DNA of 64,000 nt from Novosphingobium profundi (lineage in GTDB: Bacteria > Pseudomonadota > Alphaproteobacteria > Sphingomonadales > Sphingomonadaceae): positions 868,001-932,000 of the forward strand of contig NZ_JAIVLF010000001.1 in NCBI RefSeq assembly GCF_020524485.1, read 5' to 3'. The notes beneath the pieces are model-generated. The model ran no database searches, was not told the DNA's origin, and saw only the letters and a list, made by a program, of their open reading frames with translations. The translations under genes were made by a program, and so were the position numbers. Of the stretch, positions 15,830 through 25,169 are shown piece by piece. Numbering within the stretch: the stretch's first letter is position 1; every line of letters begins with the position of its first letter.

Positions 15830-16753
15830 ATGTCTGACGCAGATGGCTCCAAGGTCATTTCACGCCACGACGATCCCTCCGCGACGACCGAACGTCCCGG
15901 GTACGCGTTCGATCCCACCGATCCCTGGACGATCACGTTCCAGCAAGGCCTCAAGGCCGCCGGCCTCGAAGGCAAGGCTGTCTACGAAGTTGGCGTCGGA
16001 ACCGGCACCAACGTGGCCTTCGTGCTGCGCCATTGCGGGGCCAAGGTGTTCTACGGCAGCGACCTCGATCCGCGCCTGGTGGAACTGGCCAAGCGCAACG
16101 TCGCCAACCTCGCCCCCGAACGCGCCGACAGCTTCCAGCCCGTCGAGGGCGCGGTCAGCCTGATCGATACCGATGAGGCCCGTGCCAAGATCGCGAAGAC
16201 CGACGTCGTGATAGGCTGTCTGCCGCAGGTGGGAGACCCCAATGACGAGCGTTTCGCGGCCTTTCGGGCCGAGCACGCGGTCGATTTGCCGCAGGGTGCC
16301 GACGATGAGGCCCAGGACCACATCGCCCATTATTACCCTTGGGCGATGTTTGATGAGTATCCCTACAACTCGGTGGGCCTGGGGCTGAACGAGGCCCTGC
16401 TGCGCCGCATCAAGGAGCAGGCGCCCAAGGCCGACGTGGTCATGAATTTCGGCTGCCGCATCGGCAGCGATCTCATCTTCGAGATGTTCCGTGCCAACGG
16501 GTATGAGCCGGAGAAGCTGGCCTCGCAGCTTGTCCTGCAGCATGCGGGAACCGACATCTCCTTCTTCGTGACGCTGGAAGGCGCCTTGACCGGCACCGAT
16601 CTGGAGGGCGAGTTCGTCTGCCGCTTCTTCGCCGATCCGCTGGGCCACGAACCTCTCTCGGCCCGCGCGGCGCAGGCGCTGCTCGACAAGGATCCCAACG
16701 TCCCGCTCTACCACGAAGTGGCCGTGATCCGGGGCACCCCCAAGGCGGATTGA
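15830..16753 (+). CDS. mmtN: Methionine S-methyltransferase, MmtN-like (DMSP synthesis)
   Basis: A 307-residue SAM-dependent methyltransferase. Motif I reads VYEVGVGTGTNVAFVL and motif II GSDLDPRLVELAKRN. The later segments DVVIGCLPQVGDP, EYPYNSVGLGLNEALLRRIK, MNFGCRIGSDLIFEMF and LQHAGTDISFFVTLE match the methyltransferase domain of plant methionine S-methyltransferase and bacterial MmtN, which turns methionine into S-methylmethionine, the first step of one DMSP pathway; MmtN was described from Novosphingobium and other alphaproteobacteria. The ATG at 15830 has AAAGGA six bases upstream; the ATG at 15824 has no room for one. No S-methylmethionine decarboxylase or DMSP-aldehyde dehydrogenase is adjacent. 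The identification rests on recalled family motifs. Confidence 0.75.
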   Translation: MSDADGSKVISRHDDPSATTERPGYAFDPTDPWTITFQQGLKAAGLEGKAVYEVGVGTGTNVAFVLRHCGAKVFYGSDLDPRLVELAKRNVANLAPERADSFQPVEGAVSLIDTDEARAKIAKTDVVIGCLPQVGDPNDERFAAFRAEHAVDLPQGADDEAQDHIAHYYPWAMFDEYPYNSVGLGLNEALLRRIKEQAPKADVVMNFGCRIGSDLIFEMFRANGYEPEKLASQLVLQHAGTDISFFVTLEGALTGTDLEGEFVCRFFADPLGHEPLSARAAQALLDKDPNVPLYHEVAVIRGTPKAD

Positions 16754-16784
16754 GCCTGCCGAGGGAGCAGTGCCGACACCATTG

Positions 16785-16821
16785 CAAACGGGCGCAAGGA
16801 TTTGGTCCTTGCGCCCGTTTG
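16785..16821. terminator. Bidirectional terminator between mmtN and the RTX gene
   Basis: A perfect 16-bp stem: CAAACGGGCGCAAGGA (16785-16800) and its complement at 16806-16821, with a 5-base loop. It sits between convergent stops at 16753 and 16835 and can terminate both transcripts. Confidence 0.85.
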
Positions 16822-16834
16822 TGGTGTGAGGAGG

Positions 16835-19800
16835 TCAGAGGATGAGGATGTCCGCCTCGGTCAGCGTGGTGACACCGTCGAGAAGCGCGATCTGCTGCGC
16901 TTCGCCTGCACCGCTGCCATCGGCATCGTAGTAGAGCTTGCCAGAGCCTGCATCGAAGATGAGGAAATCGTCGGCCTCGAGCGCCTCGGTTCCCATCACG
17001 ATTTCGCCCGCCTCGACCGTGAGCCCGAGCGCTGTGAAGACCGCGCCTTCCAACGCGATGACATCGCCGTCCAGCGCATCGAAATCCTTGATCTTGTCGT
17101 AGGTCGTCGCATCGGCGGGCATGTTGGCAAGGACGAACATGTCCGCTCCGGCGCCTCCGGTCAGGATGTTGCGGCCCGCATTCCCGATGAGCACGTCATC
17201 GCCCGCGCCGCCATCGAGAATGTCGACCTCATCCCCTCCGATCAGGGTGTCGTTCCCCCCTTCGCCATAGAGCTTGTCGCGCCCGTCGCCACCGGCAAGG
17301 ACGTTGGCGCCGCCATTGCCGGTGATCTTGTTGTCGAGAGCGTTGCCGGTGGCGTCGAGATTGCCTGTCCCTGCAAGTTCGAGGTTCTCGACATGGGCGA
17401 AGAGCTCGGTGATCGAGATATCGCTGACCACCGTGTCGGTCGTGCCGCCCAAGGCGTCCTCGATGACGCTATCGCCCAGGGAATCGACATAGTAGGTGTC
17501 GTTGTCGGCGCCGCCATGCATCTCGTCGTCGCCCGATCCGCCGTTGAGCCGGTCCTTGCCGTCTCCGCCGAAAAGCACGTCGTTGCCATCGAGGCCAAAG
17601 AGCTTGTCGTTGTCGCCAAACCCGTTGAGGACATCGCGACCGGACGTGCCGTCAAGGTTGTCGCGTCCGCTGGTTCCATCGATGATGGTGAAGGCAGAGC
17701 CCACCGAGATGTCGAAGCTGGCCTGCGCGCGCGATCCGTCGGCTGAAAGGGCCTCGACGGTGATTGCACGGGTGACCGGTCCGCTGGTGTCGAAACCGGC
17801 GCCCACGGTCACGACCCCGGTCAGGGCGTCGATGGCGAAGTCGTCCCCGCCTGCGAGCAGCGTGTAGGTGACTGCATTGAGAGTGGCGTCGCCATCCAGG
17901 GCGTTCACCGTGATCCCGGTATAGTCCCCTTCGGAAGGTGCGGCGCCGACAAGGTTCTCGCCTGCATCGCTGTCCACGGGCGCGGTGACCGCGAACTCGT
18001 TCACGTCTGCGACCTGGATCTCGAACGTGGTGTCCGCGTGTGATCCGTCATCGGACGTCGCGCGGACGGTGATGAAGCGGCTGGCACCGTCCTCGCGGTC
18101 GACGCTGCCCGCGACAAGGACTTCGCCGGTGGTCGCCGAGACGAGGAAGCGCCCGCCGTCATCGTCGAGGAGCGAGTAGGAGACCCCGTTGGTCGTGGCG
18201 TCGGCATCCTGCGCACTGACGTGGATGCCGGTCGCCGTACCCAGTCCGGCGTTCTCGGTCACGAGGCCGCCCGGAGCGCCGAGAGTGTCGAAGGGTGCGG
18301 AGACGTCGAACTCGTCCTCATCCGCGATGGCGATGGTGAACGTGCGGACCTCATGGCTACCATCGCTGGAGGTGGCGCGCACGGTGACATCGAGGCTGGC
18401 CGCGCTCTCGCGATCAATGAGGGCGCCGTCAGCCACCGAGAGCACGCCGCTGTCCGATGCGATCATGAACGCACCGCCCGCATCGTCATCAAGGCTGTAG
18501 GTGACCGTGTCGGCAAGGTCCGGGTCGCTGGCGAAGGCGGTGAGGCCGACGAATGTCCCTGCGGCGGCACCTTCCAGGACGCGGTCGGGGGCTATGTCGG
18601 TGTCACTGATCGCCGAGATCGCGGTGTCGCTGGTATCGGTCACGGCGATGGTGAAGTTTGCTTGCGAGGACGTTCCGTCGCTTGAGGTCGCGGCCACCGT
18701 GATCGCGCGGGAGGCGCCGCCCGCCCCCTCGCGGTCCAAGGTGAGCGCGGTGGTGACGACCCCGCTCGCCGCGTCGATCACGAAGGCCCCGTCGGCATCG
18801 TCGAGCAGGCTGTAGTTCACCCAGTTGGCGGTGTCGGGATCAATGGCTCTTGCGGTGATGCCCGTGGCCGCGCCGGCGGCGAGCCCCTCGGCGACGGCGT
18901 TGATCGCGCCATCGATGTCCCCCACAGGGCCCACAGGGTCGGCCACGCCCAGGATGGTGACGGTGACGAAGCCGACATCGCTGGAACTGGCGCCATCGGA
19001 GAGCAGGTAGGCGATGTTGACCGCGCCGGTCTCGCCTGCATCGAGGTACGCATAGGCCGCGGTCAGGTCGAGTTCGAGCGCATCGCCCGCGCCGGTCACG
19101 GACAGCGTGCCGTCCCCTGCGGTAAGGCCTGCCCCGATGATCATGCCGGTGCCCATGTCGTTGCCGAGCACGTCAAGGACGTGCAGGTCGCCAGCGGTGA
19201 CGGCGAAGATGTCGTCGTTTGCTACCAAGGGGTCGGCAGGAACGAAGCCGAGTGTCTCGATGCTGGTCGCCTCGGTCACGGCGCCATCGGCGTGGCGGGT
19301 GATGCGGAAATGGTCGAGGCCGAGGACGAGGATGGCGTAGTCCGCAGCCGTTCCGGCGAGCAGCAAGGTGTCCTGTCCGGCGCCGCCGTTGACGGTGTCC
19401 AGACCTGCGCTGAAGCGGATGATGTCGCGTCCGCCGCCAGCTTGGATGATATCGTCGCCATCGCCGCCATCGAGCAGGTCGCTGCCGCCACCACCTTCCA
19501 GCGTATCGTTGCCCGCGCCGCCGGAGAGGTCATCGCCGCCGTTGCCGCCGACGAGGCTGTCATCGCCGCCATTGCCGGAAAGGACATCTTCGCCGTCGCT
19601 GCCCGCAAGGACATCATCGCCCGGCGAGCCGTTGACGAGGTAGGACGTGGAGGATGCATCGGGCGCGATGTTGAGGTTCAGCGTGTTGCCCGCAAAGCTG
19701 TTGGGTGCGCTGGTGTCTTCGGAATGCGCGGCCGTGAACGTCCCCGCCTGCGTGAGGGCCCAGCCGGTCCCGGTGAGGCTGTTGCCGGTCATTGCGGAGG

Positions 19801-22621
19801 CTTCGGTATCGTAGAGGTAGATGCCGACCGAACCTGAAGTGGAGGGCGCTGTGAGCGTATTGCCGGTGATGTCGACGACGCCGGCATCGTAGGCCAGGAT
19901 TCCCGCCGCGCTCCAGGTGCCGGGCGTATAGGCGAAGCCCGAAATGGTGTTGCCCGACAAGGTGGCGTCGGCATCGCTGACCAGAACGATGCCGTTCTGG
20001 GCGATCAGGTCGGTGGCGCCCGCGCCCGAGATCTGCGAGCCGGTCACCGAGAGGTGCAGGCCTTCGCCGCGCGCGTCGATGGCGTTCTTCTGGATGTCGA
20101 GGAGCGTCGCATCGACGACTGCGACACTGTGGGACGCACCTGCGGTGCTGCGCGCCAGCACGCCGTAGCCATGCTGCGCGCCGCTCAGCACGCTGTCGCG
20201 CATGCCGGAGATCGTGCCGTCGACATAAGCGCCATCGGCATCGAGAAAGGCGATGGCGGCGAACGTCCCGCTGACGAAGCCGTTGCCTTGTCCGCGCCCG
20301 TCGATGTCGAGGCCGGTCACGACAAGATCGGCCCCGCTACCTGCGGTGATAAGGGCAAAGCTGCCGCCGTTGCTGGCAATCGCGGCGTGATCGGGCGCCT
20401 CCAGAGTGGCGCCGTCCGCGCCGGTGATGCGCAGGCTCTTGCCCTCCACCAGAACCTGCTCGCGGTAGGTGCCCGCGCTGACGAGAACTTCGTGGCCGTT
20501 GCCTGCGGCATCGACGGCATCCTGGATCGTGGCGAAGGTGCCCAGAAGGGCCCCGGACCCGTCGACCAGTTGCACCGGATCGGTGAGGTCGAAGACGGTC
20601 GGCGTGGGCGTGCCGAAGCCGAAGGAGAGGATCTCGATCCCGCTCAGCACGTCGCTGCCGTCCTCGGGTGTGGTCACGCCGGTAAAGGCGGTGACGAAGC
20701 CGATGGCATCGGTCGTGACGGCAAGGCTCGCCGCACTGGCGGGTGCGCGGTAAAAAGCGGTGTCGGTGTCCTCGCCGCCGTCGAGCGTGTCCGCGCCCAG
20801 CCCCCCGAAGAGGAGGTCGTCGCCGCCAAGGCCGGACAGAGTGTCATCACCGCCCAGGTCCTCGTCGGTCTCGGAGGGGAAGCCCAACGCGTCGTTGGCT
20901 TCAGTGCCGGTCTGGACATCATCGGCGGCCAGGCCGCGCACGAAGACGTCGAATTCGGCCGGGGAGGGCGAGGTGTTGGTGACGCTCAGCCCGGACAGGT
21001 CGAGCGTGCTGGTGTCGACGCCGCTGCCGTCGTAGCCGCCCGGCCGTCCCGGTGTTCCGGGCGCCGTGCCGGTGTCGGCGCTCGAGATGGGGTCGATGAA
21101 GGCCAGATAGCCCCAGCCGCTGGCGCCGGTGAGGCTGGAGCCGGTGATCTCGAGGCCGGACAGGTCGGTGTAGCCCTGCACCATGAACTGGGGCTTGTCG
21201 TAGTCGCCGGTGACGTGGACGCCATCTAGGATCACGTTGCCGATGGGGCCGGTGACATCGTAACTCGCCTGGGTGAAGCCCGCGATCTGGATGGCGTTGT
21301 CCGCGCGGGGGGTGGTTCCGGCCGCGGCGCCGGTAATGGCGACATCGCGCAAGGTGATATCGCCGGTGTACTCGAAGAAGACGATGTCGCCGGTGCCGTT
21401 GGACCCGCCAAGCGCGTTGCGCTCGAACTGCGAACCGGTGATCGCGATGGCCGCGACGGCGGCTGTCTCGTTGGCGTTGAAGCCGCTGCCCGACATGTTC
21501 GCGATGTGGACGTTGTCGAGGTTGAGCGCGGCCAGTTGTGCGCTGGTGGCAACCGAGACGCCGACGGCGCCCCCATCGGCCGCGATGTTCGCAATGTCGA
21601 GCGTTCCGGACGCGGCGTCCGCCGTGACGAGGAGGGCCGTGCCCGCGCCGGTGCCGATGGTGACGGCCGGTTCGCCTTCGCTCGTTTGCGCGCCGAGGAA
21701 ATTGACGGCGGTGGCGATCACGAGATTTTCGGCATAGCTGCCGGCCGCGATGTCAATCGTGTCGCCATCCGCACTGGCATCGAGCGCGGCCTGGATCGAC
21801 ATGCCGGGGACGACATGGAAGAAGCCGTCATCACTGCCGGTGGTTTCGATGAAGAGCGTGTCGCCCGTGATCTCGCTTGCGGCAATGGCGGCCTTGGCCT
21901 CGGCGGTGCTGGCGTAGGCGCCCAGGATCGTGGTTCCGGCGAAGACCTGGACAGGGGCAGTGTCCACCGTCGCCAGCGAGAGGTCGTCGACGGCGATACC
22001 GTTCGCGACATCGATGCGCGTGAACCAGCCGTAGCGATTGCCCCCGTAGCTTGCCGCGAAGTCATCCTGAGGCGCGCCAAGCGTTTCGCTGAAGAGGAGG
22101 CTCTCGCCCGGGCCGTAGACGTTCATCACGACTTCCAGAGTGCCGCTGGTACTCTCCTGGAAGACATGCTCGAAGGTGTACCAACCCGAGGAGGAGACCT
22201 CCAGGTGCGCGCCGTTCTCGAGGTCCTGGCGCGGGGCGGCACTGGAATTGTTGCTTACGCCTACCAGCAGCGCGTCCGAACTGGTGTCCTGCGTGACGTG
22301 GAAGACGAAGTCGCGCAGATGCAGGCCATTCGCTCCGTTGGCGGCGACCGAATATTCGAAGCCTTCCCCGCTGGCCATATCGGTGTCGAGGTAGATCGTG
22401 ATGCGCGTCGCAAGGCCCGCGTCGTCTCCGGTGCGGTATCCGTCGAAACGGGTGAAGGCGGTTCCCTCCGTCGAGGGGCCGATGCGCAGGTGCGCCGAGC
22501 CTGAGGCCGAGGCGATGCCGTTGGAGAGTGAGGCTTCGTTGACGAGGTCAATGTCGCCGCCAAAGGTCAGGAAGGGGCCGGTGCCGCTTTCGAAGTTCTC
22601 GAGGATGCGTGTGAGGCTCAT
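16835..22621 (-). CDS. Giant RTX/cadherin-like Ca-binding protein, type I secreted
   Basis: A 1928-residue protein without a classical signal peptide. Approximate order: an N-terminal beta-sandwich-like region (1-260); a right-handed parallel beta-helix (265-560); RTX repeats such as GGDDTLSGLGGDDLLFGG (580-625); a second beta-helix (685-985); a second RTX block with SGNGGDDSLVGGNGGDD (995-1080); four or five cadherin-like repeats (1240-1630), each with a [V/L]SYSLLDD- or YTLL-type strand and IT[V/I].A.S.DG; and a C-terminal RTX block (1640-1825). The final ~100 residues are acidic and hydrophobic, ending ADILIL, as type I secretion signals do. The start at 22621 has AGGAGG upstream and overlaps a 24-codon ORF. 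An extracellular adhesin, matrix protein or polysaccharide-modifying enzyme is possible. Confidence 0.85.
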   Translation of the reverse strand: MSLTRILENFESGTGPFLTFGGDIDLVNEASLSNGIASASGSAHLRIGPSTEGTAFTRFDGYRTGDDAGLATRITIYLDTDMASGEGFEYSVAANGANGLHLRDFVFHVTQDTSSDALLVGVSNNSSAAPRQDLENGAHLEVSSSGWYTFEHVFQESTSGTLEVVMNVYGPGESLLFSETLGAPQDDFAASYGGNRYGWFTRIDVANGIAVDDLSLATVDTAPVQVFAGTTILGAYASTAEAKAAIAASEITGDTLFIETTGSDDGFFHVVPGMSIQAALDASADGDTIDIAAGSYAENLVIATAVNFLGAQTSEGEPAVTIGTGAGTALLVTADAASGTLDIANIAADGGAVGVSVATSAQLAALNLDNVHIANMSGSGFNANETAAVAAIAITGSQFERNALGGSNGTGDIVFFEYTGDITLRDVAITGAAAGTTPRADNAIQIAGFTQASYDVTGPIGNVILDGVHVTGDYDKPQFMVQGYTDLSGLEITGSSLTGASGWGYLAFIDPISSADTGTAPGTPGRPGGYDGSGVDTSTLDLSGLSVTNTSPSPAEFDVFVRGLAADDVQTGTEANDALGFPSETDEDLGGDDTLSGLGGDDLLFGGLGADTLDGGEDTDTAFYRAPASAASLAVTTDAIGFVTAFTGVTTPEDGSDVLSGIEILSFGFGTPTPTVFDLTDPVQLVDGSGALLGTFATIQDAVDAAGNGHEVLVSAGTYREQVLVEGKSLRITGADGATLEAPDHAAIASNGGSFALITAGSGADLVVTGLDIDGRGQGNGFVSGTFAAIAFLDADGAYVDGTISGMRDSVLSGAQHGYGVLARSTAGASHSVAVVDATLLDIQKNAIDARGEGLHLSVTGSQISGAGATDLIAQNGIVLVSDADATLSGNTISGFAYTPGTWSAAGILAYDAGVVDITGNTLTAPSTSGSVGIYLYDTEASAMTGNSLTGTGWALTQAGTFTAAHSEDTSAPNSFAGNTLNLNIAPDASSTSYLVNGSPGDDVLAGSDGEDVLSGNGGDDSLVGGNGGDDLSGGAGNDTLEGGGGSDLLDGGDGDDIIQAGGGRDIIRFSAGLDTVNGGAGQDTLLLAGTAADYAILVLGLDHFRITRHADGAVTEATSIETLGFVPADPLVANDDIFAVTAGDLHVLDVLGNDMGTGMIIGAGLTAGDGTLSVTGAGDALELDLTAAYAYLDAGETGAVNIAYLLSDGASSSDVGFVTVTILGVADPVGPVGDIDGAINAVAEGLAAGAATGITARAIDPDTANWVNYSLLDDADGAFVIDAASGVVTTALTLDREGAGGASRAITVAATSSDGTSSQANFTIAVTDTSDTAISAISDTDIAPDRVLEGAAAGTFVGLTAFASDPDLADTVTYSLDDDAGGAFMIASDSGVLSVADGALIDRESAASLDVTVRATSSDGSHEVRTFTIAIADEDEFDVSAPFDTLGAPGGLVTENAGLGTATGIHVSAQDADATTNGVSYSLLDDDGGRFLVSATTGEVLVAGSVDREDGASRFITVRATSDDGSHADTTFEIQVADVNEFAVTAPVDSDAGENLVGAAPSEGDYTGITVNALDGDATLNAVTYTLLAGGDDFAIDALTGVVTVGAGFDTSGPVTRAITVEALSADGSRAQASFDISVGSAFTIIDGTSGRDNLDGTSGRDVLNGFGDNDKLFGLDGNDVLFGGDGKDRLNGGSGDDEMHGGADNDTYYVDSLGDSVIEDALGGTTDTVVSDISITELFAHVENLELAGTGNLDATGNALDNKITGNGGANVLAGGDGRDKLYGEGGNDTLIGGDEVDILDGGAGDDVLIGNAGRNILTGGAGADMFVLANMPADATTYDKIKDFDALDGDVIALEGAVFTALGLTVEAGEIVMGTEALEADDFLIFDAGSGKLYYDADGSGAGEAQQIALLDGVTTLTEADILIL

Positions 22622-22692
22622 GTGCGCGCCTCCTGGCCAAAGCCCGCCTTGTTGGCCTCGTCGATCTGTCTGCCCTTGTGTGCTGTATCCAT
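22618..22692 (-). CDS. 24-residue upstream ORF coupled to the RTX gene
   Basis: A short ORF begins MDTAHKGRQIDEANKAGFGQ and ends EART. It has an excellent ribosome binding site (AGAGGAGGG) and its TGA overlaps the ATG of the RTX gene in an ATGA arrangement. The peptide is hydrophilic, without a membrane segment. Its likely role is to bring ribosomes to the giant gene through translational coupling; a functional small protein is possible. The start, spacing and overlap are seen directly, whereas translation itself is inferred. Confidence 0.6.
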   Translation of the reverse strand: MDTAHKGRQIDEANKAGFGQEART

Positions 22693-23151
22693 TTCCACCC
22701 TCCTCTTGAATCCGACCCGGGTCCCTCCCGCCCGGTCCGCACACGACGCGCAGAAGCATCCCCCGGCAAGGAGAGGCCCGAAAACCTGCGTGCCGGGGAG
22801 GGTGCCTGTCTGGCGTTGCGAACTATCTGAGCCTGGTGCCGAATACTCATCCGGCAATGTCGAGTCAGGGGAGATTAGTTAGAGAAATGAGACGTCGTCA
22901 ATTCGTGCAGGTGTGGCGAAGGCATGTAGAAAGAGCCGATATGGCGTAAACTGACCTAAGTGTCCGTGAAAAGTACAAGGGGCTTTTTCGTATATGCTTG
23001 GGCCTCTGCCTAAGTCTGTTTCGCCCCCGTCTGGATGGCATGTATACAATATTCTTGAATTTCGTGGGCAGACGCGGCTTAGAGAGTGGAGGGGGAGAGG
23101 TTCTGTCGCTCTTTCGGGATCGGAGCGAAAAGTGGGCGTGGATGGCGGCAA
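22693..23151. other. Gap upstream of the RTX gene, no clear gene
   Basis: About 460 bp between the cytochrome c stop and the RTX leader ORF. The portion 22860-23050 is richer in A/T than its surroundings and should hold the minus-strand promoter of the RTX unit. I could not assign -35/-10 boxes or any RNA gene with confidence. Confidence 0.4.
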
Positions 23152-23547
23152 CTAGTTCTTCGTCGATGCGGCACTCGCTGACAGGTAGGCGGATATGGCC
23201 CCGACATCGGCGTCGCTCACTTCGGTCTTGCGGAACATGGGCATCGGGCCCGAGCCATGGCGTACGAAGTAGAGGATCGTTTCGGTGTCGAGGTCTTCGC
23301 GCTCTTCCAGGGCGCCGGGCAGGCTACCCTGGTAGCGCGCGGCAAGGGCTGCGGTCCCAGGGAGCTTGGGAGAGCCGTCATCACCGGGGCCGCGCCCATG
23401 GCAGGCCGCGCAGTGGCGCGCGAAGACAGCCTTGCCGCGCGCGACCTCTTCCTGGGCAGGCGGCGAGCCTTGCGCGGGCAGGGCGCTGGCCAGCGTGGCG
23501 AGCGCCAGCCCGGTGGCGGCGAGGAGGAGGGGGGAGATCGTGCGCAT
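23152..23547 (-). CDS. Periplasmic c-type cytochrome, PchC-like subunit
   Basis: A 131-residue class I cytochrome c. It has a signal peptide (to about residue 28, ending ALPAQG), one heme site CAACHGRG, and a C-terminal axial methionine in GSGPMPMFRK. The C-terminal helix GAISAYLSAS is typical. It lies 5 bp after the flavoprotein stop and is the last gene of the unit. In 4-cresol dehydrogenase and eugenol hydroxylase such a cytochrome is the tightly bound electron-accepting subunit. The ATG at 23547 follows AAGGTGAG; a GTG at 23556, overlapping the flavoprotein stop, is an alternative start. Confidence 0.85.
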   Translation of the reverse strand: MRTISPLLLAATGLALATLASALPAQGSPPAQEEVARGKAVFARHCAACHGRGPGDDGSPKLPGTAALAARYQGSLPGALEEREDLDTETILYFVRHGSGPMPMFRKTEVSDADVGAISAYLSASAASTKN

Positions 23548-23552
23548 GGCGC

Positions 23553-25169
23553 TCACCTTTTGCGAAAGCGTTGGGGCCAGATGCCGCCGCGTCCCGGTGC
23601 GATAATGCCCGCCGGATCGATCGCGTCCTTGAGTGTTTCGTGGAAGCGACGCAGCGCGTGGTTGTTGAAGGAATAGGTGTCGGACACGGCATCCTGGTAG
23701 ATCGGCGCGGCGCGGTAGTCGCCCCAGCCGTGCTCGGCGGCGACTTCGACAGCCCGACGCATGGCCGTGTCGACCATCGCGTTGAAGGCGGGATCGGCGC
23801 GCTTGACGGGCGGGGCGAAGACCATCTGGAAGGCGTGGGGATGCCAGTGGAGCGGGGCGCTCGCCGCATTGAAGTAGCTGGGCAATTGATCGAATTCATG
23901 GAGCGCATCGCCCATCACCCGCTGCATGCGAAAGACCTCTTCGCCCGAGCGTGCGAGCACGGGGAAGAAGCCCAGGTGCCCGTCCTCGCGCACGATCTTC
24001 CAGATGCCGAGGGAAGGGACGCCAAGCGCGCCGTGGCGGCGGATCGAGCTGCGGTAGGGCTGGGCGACGTTGGCCAGTTGTTCCTTCGTCGCAGGAAGCG
24101 GGAAGTCTTCGCCCGCGATCACGGTCGCGGTGGGAATGGCGGACAGGATGCGCTCGCGCGCGTGCGCGAAGTTGGCGCGCGTCGTCGCCTCGGGGCCGAA
24201 GAATTGGAGATCGACCTGCCAGGCGGGGAGGCCGGCCTCGCTGGCAGCGGCATCGAGCGCGGCGTCCGAGGCGCCGCCCTTCTTCGTGGCGAGGGCGGCG
24301 AAGGACGGATTGCCCATGAGCGCCATCAGCGGGCTGGCGTAGACCGGCTCGCCGCAGAGCATCGCATCGCTCAGGATATTGCACTGCTCGACCAGCTTCA
24401 CGAAGTCGCGTCGGCGCGGCACCGTGACCAGAGCGGTGCGGTAGTGATCGGGCCGGGGATAGAGGCGAAAGCCCATCTTGGTGACGATGCCGAAGTTGCC
24501 TTGCGCGAACAGACCCGCCGGGTCCGGCCCGAAGCCGTAGCGGTATTCCTGCCAGGTCTTCGCGCCGGGCAGCGCGCCCATGCCGGTGCGCATGACCTCG
24601 CCATCGGGCAGCACGACTTCCATGCCGCAGCTCGCCCCGAAGTGGTCGCGAAAGGCGCCCATGGTATAGCCGATGCCGCGCTCCAGGCTGTTGCCGATGG
24701 GCGAGCCCCAGCCCGGATCGGGGCAGTCGATCATGAGCTTGAGGCCGCGCTCCTCGATGGTGCGGTAGAGGTCGAAATAGGAGACGCCCGGCTCGACCAG
24801 CGCAAAGGCGCGCGCCTCGTCGACTTCGAGCACCTTGTCCATGCGCTTCAGGTCCACGATCACGCTGCCGTGGACATTGGGTGAGGGGCCGCCGTAGCCG
24901 AAGTTCTTGCCGGTCGAAATCGGGAAGAGGGGGATGCCGAAGCGCCCCGCGATGCGTACGATGGACGAGACCTGCGCGACGTCGGCGGGCGCGACGGCGG
25001 CCGAGGCGAGGCGCTCTTGCTGGGTGTCCCAGACCGGCGAGAAGCTGTCGCGGTAGGGCCCCAGGTCCTCGTCTGAGGCAAACACCCAGTCTGGACCAAT
25101 GGCCTGGCGCATCTCGGCCAGGGCCTCGGCAAAGCGGGCGGCGTCGAGATCAGGGGGCAGAACGCTCAT
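23553..25169 (-). CDS. 4-cresol dehydrogenase/vanillyl-alcohol oxidase-type flavoprotein
   Basis: A 538-residue FAD-linked oxidase of the VAO/PCMH group. The FAD domain shows IPLFPISTGKNFGYGGPSPN and VIVDLKRMDKVLEVDE. The substrate domain shows WGSPIGNSLERGIGYT and the C-terminal INNHAL-type segment SFNNHALRRFHETLKDAIDP. The length and the following cytochrome gene fit the flavoprotein subunit of a p-cresol or 4-alkylphenol (eugenol) hydroxylase, which oxidises the para side chain and passes electrons to cytochrome c. The covalent FAD attachment residue could not be fixed by eye. The start at 25169 overlaps the preceding gene by ATGA. The exact phenol is unknown. Confidence 0.85.
   Translation of the reverse strand: MSVLPPDLDAARFAEALAEMRQAIGPDWVFASDEDLGPYRDSFSPVWDTQQERLASAAVAPADVAQVSSIVRIAGRFGIPLFPISTGKNFGYGGPSPNVHGSVIVDLKRMDKVLEVDEARAFALVEPGVSYFDLYRTIEERGLKLMIDCPDPGWGSPIGNSLERGIGYTMGAFRDHFGASCGMEVVLPDGEVMRTGMGALPGAKTWQEYRYGFGPDPAGLFAQGNFGIVTKMGFRLYPRPDHYRTALVTVPRRRDFVKLVEQCNILSDAMLCGEPVYASPLMALMGNPSFAALATKKGGASDAALDAAASEAGLPAWQVDLQFFGPEATTRANFAHARERILSAIPTATVIAGEDFPLPATKEQLANVAQPYRSSIRRHGALGVPSLGIWKIVREDGHLGFFPVLARSGEEVFRMQRVMGDALHEFDQLPSYFNAASAPLHWHPHAFQMVFAPPVKRADPAFNAMVDTAMRRAVEVAAEHGWGDYRAAPIYQDAVSDTYSFNNHALRRFHETLKDAIDPAGIIAPGRGGIWPQRFRKR

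Noticed and set aside
17140..17690. Tandem DNA repeats at the RTX 3' part as a possible CRISPR or satellite
   Set aside because: The repetition is at protein level (GGxGxD nonapeptides) with varying codons, not an array of identical DNA repeats.
19181..22504. Long plus-strand open frames opposite the RTX gene
   Set aside because: Shadows of repetitive, GC-rich RTX sequence; they lack ribosome binding sites and any recognisable domain.
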